DNA from: Halodesulfovibrio sp.
GTDB lineage: Bacteria; Desulfobacterota; Desulfovibrionia; Desulfovibrionales; Desulfovibrionaceae
Reading direction: 5' to 3'
DNA length: 64,000 bases
Assembly (NCBI RefSeq): GCF_015482765.1
Contig: NZ_JADMLB010000050.1
Span: 92,400 to 156,399, forward strand
Part shown: one piece after another, positions 19,491 through 27,481 of the stretch
Position numbering within the stretch: position 1 is the first letter of the stretch
Layout: the number at the start of each line of letters is the position of its first letter
Notes under the pieces: generated by a model
The model's input: only the letters and a program-made list of their open reading frames with translations
What the model was told of the DNA's origin: nothing
Database searches by the model: none
Made by a program: the position numbers and the translations under genes

Positions 19491-19856
19491 ATGATTATGC
19501 AAAAAATTACTCAAACACTGAAAGCGTTATCTGACCAGAACAGGCTGCGCATTGTTTATGCGTTAATGGAACACAATGAACTCTGCGCCTGCCAATTTAC
19601 AGAACTACTCGGTATTGCCGGTGCGACAGTATCCAGACATCTTGGTGTCTTGCACAACGCAAACCTAGTACAATTCAGAAAAGAAGGTCGCTGGATTTTT
19701 TCAAGCCTTTCAGAGGATCTTGAATACGTAAAACCACTTCTTGACTGGGTTAATGAACATGCAGGCTACTGTCCTGAAATTCAACAGGATAAAAAACATT
19801 TACGGGATATTCTCTCCAACGCTCCGGAAGATATTTGCCGTAAACAGCGTGGATAA
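19491..19856 (+). CDS. arsR: ArsR family metalloregulator (arsenic type)
   Basis: 121-residue winged-helix repressor. The helix-turn-helix runs through FTELLGIAGATVSRHLGVLH, and the metal-site motif ELCACQF just before it has the C-x-C pair used by arsenite-sensing ArsR. Two possible starts (19491 and 19497) have only a weak ribosome site. It is followed 26 bases later by an arsenate reductase, so it most likely represses the pair in the absence of arsenite. Confidence 0.9.
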   Translation: MIMQKITQTLKALSDQNRLRIVYALMEHNELCACQFTELLGIAGATVSRHLGVLHNANLVQFRKEGRWIFSSLSEDLEYVKPLLDWVNEHAGYCPEIQQDKKHLRDILSNAPEDICRKQRG

Positions 19857-19882
19857 ATTTTCTTTCCTAAATAGGAACACCA

Positions 19883-20329
19883 ATGAAGGATAAAATAAAC
19901 ATTCTCTTTTTATGTACCGGAAACTCCTGCCGCAGTCAGATGGCGGAAGGCTGGGCTAGACACCTCAAGGGTGACGTGCTCAATGCCTATTCGGCAGGAA
20001 TTGAAACTCATGGGCTCAACCCCAATGCGGTTAGGGTTATGAAAGAGGCGGGTGTTGATATTTCATCACATACTTCACAATTGCTGAGTGAATTTGATGA
20101 CATCAATTTTGATGTAGTCGTAACAGTTTGCGGCCATGCGCACGAAACATGTCCGTACTTCCCAGGAAACGCAAAAGTCGTTCACGTAGGCTTTCCTGAC
20201 CCACCTGCAATGGCGAAAGAACTTGCGGAAAATGGCGCATCCGAAGAAGAGCAGCTGGAATGCTATAGAAACGTTCGCGACGAAATTAAAGCGTACATTG
20301 AAACTCTCCCAGAAGCATTGAAGTTATAA
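19883..20329 (+). CDS. arsC: Arsenate reductase, thioredoxin-coupled low-molecular-weight phosphatase type
   Basis: 148 residues. The P-loop LFLCTGNSCRSQMAEGW (CX5R) and the redox pair in VVTVCGHAHETCPYFPG (Cys-x6-Cys) identify the Staphylococcus pI258-type ArsC that reduces arsenate to arsenite through thioredoxin. FPDPPAMAKE carries the general acid Asp. It is co-transcribed with arsR. No arsenite pump (arsB or acr3) lies adjacent, so the exporter must be elsewhere or this acts only as a reductase. Confidence 0.92.
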   Translation: MKDKINILFLCTGNSCRSQMAEGWARHLKGDVLNAYSAGIETHGLNPNAVRVMKEAGVDISSHTSQLLSEFDDINFDVVVTVCGHAHETCPYFPGNAKVVHVGFPDPPAMAKELAENGASEEEQLECYRNVRDEIKAYIETLPEALKL

Positions 20330-20437
20330 AATCCTCAGTGCATCAACTAAACTATCTCTATATTTTCAGAATATTGAAACAATAAAGACAACTCTAATAC
20401 GTTTTGTCACACAATTGTCACAGTGAAAATATACAGT

Positions 20438-20624
20438 AATTTCGTCAGCCATTGGCAATTATGGCGACAGCAACTCTATTCTGCGTCTTACCGCATGGTC
20501 CAGCAACTACCATGCAAAAAGACACCTGATCGGGGCAGGAAACCTCTCTCTCCCTGCCCCGATCATCTAATCTCCCTTCCACTACTCCATCACCGACCTC
20601 CCAGCATTCACTGGGATTTTTTTT
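20438..20624 (+). ncRNA. Candidate small RNA built of four hairpins
   Basis: A promoter-like pair TTGTCA (20404) and AAATAT (20427) with 17-base spacing is followed by GTCaGCCAT/ATGGCGAC, then GCATGG/CCATGC, then a 12-bp GATCGGGGCAGG/CCTGCCCCGATC stem, and finally CCCAG/CTGGG with eight T (20600-20624). No ORF with a ribosome site fits. The regular order promoter - hairpins - terminator in a 440-base spacer is what a stand-alone sRNA looks like. It could alternatively be the 3' UTR of arsC. Confidence 0.5.
20600..20624 (+). terminator. Intrinsic terminator of the arsRC/sRNA region
   Basis: CCCAG-cattca-CTGGG then A and eight T. Confidence 0.7.
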
Positions 20625-20772
20625 ATGTAATCAAATTTGAACGTGCTAAGTTAACAACTTTTATTCGATACACACTCTTCATTTTCTACATAGTCGAAAA
20701 GAAAAACAGACCGAAGACAAAAACGTCAAAACTTCGTACAGTTATTTTTCTTACAGAATTTTTCCAAGCGAG

Positions 20773-23181
20773 ATGGCTATGAACACAATGATCGACTATG
20801 AGAAAATCACGCAGCTATTTTCTGCTGCCGAGACAGAAGGCAGAGACTTTCTGTACGAATATGAAGTATATAATCTGTTAGCAAACTCTGGTGCTGAAAC
20901 ACCACCTATTGCCAACCTTCTCCCTCGCGGTGCTCGTTTTTCAGACGAAGAACTCATGGCAATTCCGGGTGAAAAGGCGGTTCTGAAAATTGTTTCGCCT
21001 ACCATTATCCATAAGACAGAGGTAGGCGGAGTGCGCATTGTTGAAAAACAGCCTTCGAAAATTCGATCCGCTGTCCGAGCTATGCAATATGAAGTACCGG
21101 AGAACTACGCAGCGTATATTGAGCGCAACCCAGACCATGCTCCTGAGGCATACAAGGGGTTAACCGGTGATGCTCTAATTAAAGCGATCAGCCGCGATTT
21201 AAAAGGCGTTTTACAGGTTCAATTCATGCCGCCTGACTCAAGTGCATTTGGCAACGAGCTTATTGTCGGACTTCGTTACACCAGAGAATTCGGTATGGTT
21301 ATCAGTGCCGGACTCGGTGGCACTGATACTGAACTGTATGCAGAACGTTTCAGAAAAGGACAGGCTATCGTCGCCGCATCAACTGAACTGGTAGATGGTG
21401 AAGCCTTCTTTGCACTGTTCCGCAAAACAATTTCGTATCGAAAACTGGCTGGTCTCACCCGAGGACAACGCCGTATTGTTACAGATGAACAACTCATTGA
21501 ATGTTTCAGTTCATTTATCGAAATGGGGCGCTTCTACTCTCCTACGAATAACGATGCTCCGTTTACCATTCAGGAACTGGAGATCAACCCGTTTGCTTTT
21601 ACAGACTACCTCATGGTTCCCCTTGATGGTATGTGCCGCTTCGGGAAAGCCGAAAAGCCAGCCCACCCACGCCCTATCAATAAAATTGAAAACTTACTGC
21701 ATCCTGAGCGCATAGGCATCATCGGAGTTTCAGCAACCCGCCGCAACTTTGGACGCATTATTCTTGAAAACATCCTCGCTGAGGGGTTTGACAAAGAAAA
21801 CGTTACTCTGATTCGCGATGGTGTGAATGAAATTGACGGTGTGCGCTGCGTTCCAAACCTTGCCAGTCTCGACCACAAACTCGATCTTTTTGTTGTTGCC
21901 GTCTCTGCCGCTCAAGTTCCTGCTCTTGTCGATGACATTATCAGCCTTGATGCTGCACAAAGCGTTATGCTTATCCCCGGCGGCATGGGCGAAACAGAAG
22001 AAAGTCAAAAGAAAGCCGCAGAATTAATTGCCCGCATTGATGCGACACACGCACAAGGTGACGGTGGACCAGTTTTCCTCGGAGCAAACTGCATGGGTGT
22101 TGTTTCACATCCAGGTTCCTACGACACTTGGTTCATCCCTGAAGAAAAATTACCGAAAAACCGTACTGCTACTCCACACAGAGCTGCACTTATCAGTCAA
22201 AGTGGTGCATTTATGCTGCACCGCTACAGCCAAAGCCCAGAGCTGCACCCAAGCTATATGATCTCCATGGGCAACCAGACAGACCTCACGCTTGGAGATA
22301 TGGTTCGCTACTTTAAAGACGCTGATAATGTTGATGTAATTGCAGTCTATGCGGAAGGCTTCAGTGACTTGGATGGTCTTGAATTCTGCAAAGCCGTTCG
22401 TGAAGCCATTCATAACGGAAAAGAAGTCATTTTCTATAAGGCAGGACGAACCCCTGAAGGCAAAACTGCCACAAGCGGACACACAGCCTCTTTAGCCGGA
22501 GACTACATGGTTTGTGAAAGCTGCGTACGGCAGGCTGGCGCTCTGGTGGCAAGAACCTTCCAGGAATTTCAAGACCTTTTCCTGCTAGCAGAAATGTTAA
22601 ATAACAAAAAAATAGCCGGTAACAGGCTTGCAGCAGTCAGCGGTGCTGGGTTTGAAGCAGTAGGCATGGCAGATTCAATCCACTCTGATGATTTTAAAAT
22701 GGATCTTGCTCAGTTCGGGGCAGAAACAAAACAAGCTATTGCATCAATGCTTGAAGCAAATCGTCTGCAATCTCTTGTTACAATTCAAAACCCGCTTGAC
22801 CTCACGCCAACAGCAAATGACGCCCTTCACACAGAAGCGGTAAAACTTCTTGCTGAAGATAGCGCGGTTGATTCCATCATAGTTGGACTTGATCCTTTAT
22901 CGCCTGCAATGCATACGCTCCCAGAACCGACTGTCCCTGCATTTTCCATGAACGATGCAAACTCTATTGCTCAACTCTTAGTTGATGTTGCCAACAATTC
23001 AACTAAACCGATCGTCGGAGTTATTGATGGTGGCAGACTGTATGATCCACTTCGAGATCATTTTCTTCAGAACAATGTTCCTGTGTTCCCTGTATGTGAC
23101 CGTGCTGTAACAGCGCTGGCACTCTATTCCGAAGCACGTCTTCGTGTTGAAGAAATCCGAGCCACTAACGAACACTTTTAA
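20773..23181 (+). CDS. ADP-forming acyl-CoA/acetyl-CoA synthetase (fused ATP-grasp, CoA-binding and ligase domains)
   Basis: 802-residue NDP-forming acyl-CoA synthetase, which conserves the acyl-CoA thioester energy as ATP (or works in reverse). Domain order here: N-terminal ATP-grasp (about 20-290; KIVSPTIIHKTEVGGVRIV), CoA-binding Rossmann domain (about 305-430; HPERIGIIGVSATRRNFGRI), then the ligase domain with ALISQSGAF and the phospho-His motif TSGHTASLAGDY. This beta-first arrangement is one of the known permutations. No strong Shine-Dalgarno is seen before the MAMNTM start. It is a single-gene unit with a bidirectional terminator. The acyl substrate cannot be told from sequence. Confidence 0.88.
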   Translation: MAMNTMIDYEKITQLFSAAETEGRDFLYEYEVYNLLANSGAETPPIANLLPRGARFSDEELMAIPGEKAVLKIVSPTIIHKTEVGGVRIVEKQPSKIRSAVRAMQYEVPENYAAYIERNPDHAPEAYKGLTGDALIKAISRDLKGVLQVQFMPPDSSAFGNELIVGLRYTREFGMVISAGLGGTDTELYAERFRKGQAIVAASTELVDGEAFFALFRKTISYRKLAGLTRGQRRIVTDEQLIECFSSFIEMGRFYSPTNNDAPFTIQELEINPFAFTDYLMVPLDGMCRFGKAEKPAHPRPINKIENLLHPERIGIIGVSATRRNFGRIILENILAEGFDKENVTLIRDGVNEIDGVRCVPNLASLDHKLDLFVVAVSAAQVPALVDDIISLDAAQSVMLIPGGMGETEESQKKAAELIARIDATHAQGDGGPVFLGANCMGVVSHPGSYDTWFIPEEKLPKNRTATPHRAALISQSGAFMLHRYSQSPELHPSYMISMGNQTDLTLGDMVRYFKDADNVDVIAVYAEGFSDLDGLEFCKAVREAIHNGKEVIFYKAGRTPEGKTATSGHTASLAGDYMVCESCVRQAGALVARTFQEFQDLFLLAEMLNNKKIAGNRLAAVSGAGFEAVGMADSIHSDDFKMDLAQFGAETKQAIASMLEANRLQSLVTIQNPLDLTPTANDALHTEAVKLLAEDSAVDSIIVGLDPLSPAMHTLPEPTVPAFSMNDANSIAQLLVDVANNSTKPIVGVIDGGRLYDPLRDHFLQNNVPVFPVCDRAVTALALYSEARLRVEEIRATNEHF

Positions 23182-23186
23182 AAAAT

Positions 23187-23225
23187 AAAATGCCCCTGAA
23201 ACACGAAGTGCTTCAGGGGCATTTT
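23187..23225. terminator. Bidirectional terminator between convergent genes
   Basis: AAAATGCCCCTGAA / TTCAGGGGCATTTT. Confidence 0.9.
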
Positions 23226-23235
23226 GCTTACATTC

Positions 23236-25560
23236 TTACTTACGACGCCTCCGGTTATTCACACAAAGGACATGATACTTACCGTCCTTAACTTCGGCTC
23301 CTTCCGTCACATGTTCAAATCCGGGGAAAGCTCTGTCCCAATCTTCAAGATGCGCCAAATATTGAATTGCCGGACATTCTTTCTGAGCACCGAAAGCTTC
23401 GCCTGACATTATCATCGGGATACCAGGAGGATACGGAAGCAATGAATTTGCAGCTATCCTGTTTCCAAGTTTGTCAGAAGGGATCAATTCAACTTCCTGC
23501 TGTACTATCTTTTCATATGCATCACGTGGCTTCATTAGCGCAGAAAAAGTTCCGGTATACGCTTTATCTAACGCCACATGCATTTGCGATGATTTCAAAA
23601 ATGCAAACATCTCATCACCTAATGCTTTTAGCGTCATATTTTCATATTTTTCAGGATACGCCTGATACAAGTCCGGCAAGACTTCACGAACAGTATCTCC
23701 TGAATCATAATGCTCCTTAAAACGAATTAACGTATTCAAAAGCGTTCCCCATTTACCTCGGGTTATTCCCATGGAGAACAAAAACATTATTTGGAAGTCT
23801 GTGGTACGGGTAGGAACAATACCAAAACGAGTAAGATACTGTGTAACTAATGCAGCCGGAACACCGCTTTCCAACAAGTTACCGTCATCTCCCATTCCAG
23901 GAGCAAGCAAGCTGACTTTAATAGGATCAAGCATGCACCAATTTTCTTCATCCAGATCAAAGCCATGCCATGTATCCTCCGGCTTTAAACGCCAGCAGTT
24001 CTGATCTTTGGTCAGCACATCTACTGGAGCATCTTCAAAAAGTACCCACTCTTTTTCGCCCTGCTCAGTCACCTGTACATATTCAGGGTTCCACGGCTTA
24101 AAAAACCAGTCTTTATGATTGGCATGCTCCCGCCAAATACGCGCCACAGCCCTACGGAAGTCAACTGCTTCCTGAATAACTTCCTGCGTAAGGGACTCAC
24201 CGCTTTCACCAGACATCATTGCTGCCGTAATATCGTTTGAAGCAACAATTGAATACAGCGGTGATGTTGTTGTGTGCATCATATACGCCTGATTAAACAT
24301 CGAAGGGTTAACATTCTTACGCCCTTCCCGCACATGAATATAAGAGGACTGTGAAAGTCCGTTCAAAAGCTTATGCGTTGAATGGGTCGCAAAAACGGTA
24401 GCACCTTCATGTTCTGCCGGATCGCCATGCATGGCAAAATGCTCTTCGTACATACCATTAAATCGGGCATACCCGTACCAAGCCTCATCAAAATGAACGA
24501 TGTCTGTTGACTCTTCCAACAACTCTTTGGCTTTCTTGGCATTGTAACACAATCCATCATACGTACAGTTTGTTACAACGGCGTATACCGGCTCACATTT
24601 ATGACACCTTGCGTGCATCTGCTTCACAAGGGAAGACTCCTCCACCGCTGCGGCTAATGCTTCAGGCTTCATTGAAGAAGCATGAATAGGCCCAATGATG
24701 CCGTATCTATTTCTCGTCGGAACCATATACACAGGAACGGCACCCGTCAGAATCAAACCCTGCTCAATAGACTTATGACAATTACGATCAATCAACACGA
24801 TGTCATCATGCGCAATACAGGATTGCATAATGGTTCTGTTTGATCCTGAACTTCCTACTACAACATTGTATGTTTGATGTGCCCCGAAAACTCCCGCCGC
24901 ATATTTTTCGCTGTCACCAAATGCACCAGTATGATCCAAAAGAGACCCGAGTGACGCTCTCTCAATTCCCATATCTGTCCGAAAAAGATTTTCTCCGTAG
25001 TAATCAAAAAAAACACGTCCCACCGCAGATTTAGTGAACCCAATACCACCCTGATGTCCCGGTGCAGCCCATGAATACTCTTTAACAGCACTATACCGCA
25101 TCAATGCATCCATTAATGGAGGAAGCATCTGTTTACGATACCGACGTATAGCAGCTTCAATTCGACCCGCAATAAAGTCAGCTGTATCTTCTACAATCCA
25201 TACAAACTCATCTACCATCTCCATTAAATGACTCGACATTGCACGGGTTGTCTTCTCCCGCTCAGCAATCAGAAACACCGGAACTCCGGCTTGCCTTGTA
25301 TGGAGTTTTCGGATTAAGCGCTCTGCCTGACGATACTCCTCATCATTTTCATTATGCATATTGGCACTTAACAACAAACAATCAACCGGAGTATTGGCCT
25401 GTAAAATAATTCGTGCATCACAAAAACTATATGATCTGGTAATACGCACATTCTGCGCCTCTAGTTCATGCATAAGCCGTTGCACAGCATTACTCACATA
25501 GGTCTCAGCTTGTGTTGTTTCATCCTCTGCCACTAACACATGGAAGTCTGTTACAGACAT
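23236..25560 (-). CDS. Orn/Lys/Arg decarboxylase (fold-type I, PLP-dependent, acid-inducible type)
   Basis: 774 residues with the layout of the large biodegradative decarboxylases: an N-terminal receiver-like wing domain (1-145), a PLP core with HFDEAWYGY (Asp358) and the PLP lysine Lys397 in ATHSTHKLLNGLSQ, and a C-terminal domain (ILPYPPGIP-like LLPYPPGIPMIMSGE). AAGGAG precedes the ATG. It follows an APC-family antiporter by 27 bases, the usual decarboxylase-antiporter pair in which amino acid is imported, decarboxylated using a proton, and the amine exported. Substrate (lysine, arginine or ornithine) is unresolved. Confidence 0.9.
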   Translation of the reverse strand: MSVTDFHVLVAEDETTQAETYVSNAVQRLMHELEAQNVRITRSYSFCDARIILQANTPVDCLLLSANMHNENDEEYRQAERLIRKLHTRQAGVPVFLIAEREKTTRAMSSHLMEMVDEFVWIVEDTADFIAGRIEAAIRRYRKQMLPPLMDALMRYSAVKEYSWAAPGHQGGIGFTKSAVGRVFFDYYGENLFRTDMGIERASLGSLLDHTGAFGDSEKYAAGVFGAHQTYNVVVGSSGSNRTIMQSCIAHDDIVLIDRNCHKSIEQGLILTGAVPVYMVPTRNRYGIIGPIHASSMKPEALAAAVEESSLVKQMHARCHKCEPVYAVVTNCTYDGLCYNAKKAKELLEESTDIVHFDEAWYGYARFNGMYEEHFAMHGDPAEHEGATVFATHSTHKLLNGLSQSSYIHVREGRKNVNPSMFNQAYMMHTTTSPLYSIVASNDITAAMMSGESGESLTQEVIQEAVDFRRAVARIWREHANHKDWFFKPWNPEYVQVTEQGEKEWVLFEDAPVDVLTKDQNCWRLKPEDTWHGFDLDEENWCMLDPIKVSLLAPGMGDDGNLLESGVPAALVTQYLTRFGIVPTRTTDFQIMFLFSMGITRGKWGTLLNTLIRFKEHYDSGDTVREVLPDLYQAYPEKYENMTLKALGDEMFAFLKSSQMHVALDKAYTGTFSALMKPRDAYEKIVQQEVELIPSDKLGNRIAANSLLPYPPGIPMIMSGEAFGAQKECPAIQYLAHLEDWDRAFPGFEHVTEGAEVKDGKYHVLCVNNRRRRK

Positions 25561-25587
25561 GCAATACTCCTTACTGCTGTTACATCA

Positions 25588-27006
25588 TTACTTACCGAGA
25601 CCAAAAAAGATTGCCGCCGCAACGGCTATACCTACAAGCACAATTGCGCCTGCTTTTTCCCAACCAATAAAAAGCTGCTTTCCCTCTTCTCTTTTTGCTT
25701 TCCAAAACACACTAATGCCCAAAGCAAAAAAGATACTGGAAAGAAGAAGGAATTTTGGAGTAGCCGCATACAACAACCAAACCGCATACACAGCAGCAAA
25801 CCCACCTGCAAAAAGAGCCATATTTCTAGAAACGGGCTGATCCAAGGGATAACGCCCCTGAATACATAACTTACTCAAATAGATTGTACTCACAAAATAC
25901 GGATACAAAATCATAACGCCCGTAATATCCAACAAGAACAGCCACGCATCATTTGCAAACAACACGACAAGCATTGTCAGCTGCATACAAAGACTTGTTA
26001 CAATCAAGGAGACATACGGTGATTCGTGCCTATTTTCTTTAGCAAAAACTTTCGGAAAAACACCATCTTTAGCCGCCACATGCGGAACTTCTGCAACCAT
26101 TATTGTCCATGAAAGCCAACTGCCCAACAGAGCTATAATGACTCCTGCATTAATAAGTGATGCCCCCCATTTTCCCACCAAGTGCTCCAGCACATATGCC
26201 GCGGAAGGATTTGGGAGCTTAGCAAGCTCAGCCTGAGTCAAAAAACCGTAAGGAAGGAGGGAAATAAGCGTATACAAAATAAGACATAAAATAAGACTTA
26301 AAATGGTTGCCCTGCCTACATCATCTGCATTTCGAGCCCTGCCTGAAACAACAACAGCCCCTTCTATGCCGATAAATGCCCACAGCGTGACAAGCATCGT
26401 ACTTTTTAACTGCTTTCCTAACCCGCCAAGCCCAGCAGATGCCTCTCCCCAAAAGTTCATAGAAAAATGCTCTGCGGAAAAAAACAATGCAACTATGCCT
26501 ACAAATAAAAACAACGGCAGCAACTTAGCCACCGTTGTTATAATATTCAGAATATTTGCTGCGGACACACCGAACAAACAAATGATGCACATACTCCAGA
26601 TAAGAAATGAGCCCCCGATAAAGGCTTGGAGCTGGGCGCTCATAATTTCAGGAGGGAAAAAATACGCTGCCGCGTCCATTGTCAGCACTGCATAACCTAC
26701 ATTGCCAAAAACAGCGCTCAACCAATATCCCCAAGCCATTTCAAAACCTACAAAGTCTCCAAACCCTTCACGTGCATAGGCATATATTCCAGAATCAAGG
26801 TCTGGACGTGCATCCGACAGTGCCCTGAAAGATGTCGCGAGAAAGTACATTCCAAGTCCGGTGAGTACCCATGCGAGCAGCACGGCACCAGCGGCTGCGC
26901 CTTCCGACATATTCGACGGCAAATTATAGATGCCGCCTCCGATCATGGCACTTACCACAATGGCTGTAAGGCCTATTAATCCAAGTTTTTTTTGTCGCTC
27001 AGGCAT
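25588..27006 (-). CDS. APC superfamily basic amino acid/polyamine antiporter
   Basis: 472 residues with about 12-13 membrane helices. The first helix carries VVSAMIGGGIYNLPSNMSEG, the conserved unwound GGG-type substrate site of the arginine/agmatine (AdiC) and ArcD/YdgI group; GYWLSAVFGNVGYAVL follows in TM3. GGAG precedes the ATG at good spacing. It is the first gene of the two-gene unit with the decarboxylase downstream, so exchange of the amino acid for its decarboxylation product is the likely job. Confidence 0.88.
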   Translation of the reverse strand: MPERQKKLGLIGLTAIVVSAMIGGGIYNLPSNMSEGAAAGAVLLAWVLTGLGMYFLATSFRALSDARPDLDSGIYAYAREGFGDFVGFEMAWGYWLSAVFGNVGYAVLTMDAAAYFFPPEIMSAQLQAFIGGSFLIWSMCIICLFGVSAANILNIITTVAKLLPLFLFVGIVALFFSAEHFSMNFWGEASAGLGGLGKQLKSTMLVTLWAFIGIEGAVVVSGRARNADDVGRATILSLILCLILYTLISLLPYGFLTQAELAKLPNPSAAYVLEHLVGKWGASLINAGVIIALLGSWLSWTIMVAEVPHVAAKDGVFPKVFAKENRHESPYVSLIVTSLCMQLTMLVVLFANDAWLFLLDITGVMILYPYFVSTIYLSKLCIQGRYPLDQPVSRNMALFAGGFAAVYAVWLLYAATPKFLLLSSIFFALGISVFWKAKREEGKQLFIGWEKAGAIVLVGIAVAAAIFFGLGK

Positions 27007-27481
27007 CCACTTTCTCCGCTAAGCTGTGAAGATTATTCAACGCATAACATTACTATTCAGCAACACAGTCCGTTACAAAGAAATGATTTATCGCAACCAT
27101 CGAAAAATATTTCTATTCCTTGAATATAATTTGAACGACCAACCAATAACTGTGTGTCTTTATTGCAACAATTTAGTGTCAAACAGTGGTGGAGTTTTTT
27201 TTTCTGGAGATAAGTCATAACCTGTGAAAGATATTCGCAATGAATGTCTTAGCGTTGTTCCGGTCACAGTCGCACTAACCCGGCGATGGTACCTCCCAGA
27301 GATGGATTCTTTTAGATTAAGTGTAATTCATCCCTAAAAAAATTCCGGAACTTACCCCACGCATTTTAGAGACAACCAAGACAGAAAAACCCACCTGGCA
27401 GCAAGTGGGTTTTTTCTATTGGTAAATACACGACACAAGCATACGCCCCATAGAGCCGCACACTCATAAAATATGCATCCA
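27007..27481. other. Intergenic region
   Basis: Holds the upstream region of the antiporter operon and the dha-operon terminator. I see no further gene or RNA structure I can name. Confidence 0.5.
27386..27416 (-). terminator. Terminator of the dha operon
   Basis: AAAACCCAC / GTGGGTTTT; T-runs on both strands, so it may act in both directions. Confidence 0.75.
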
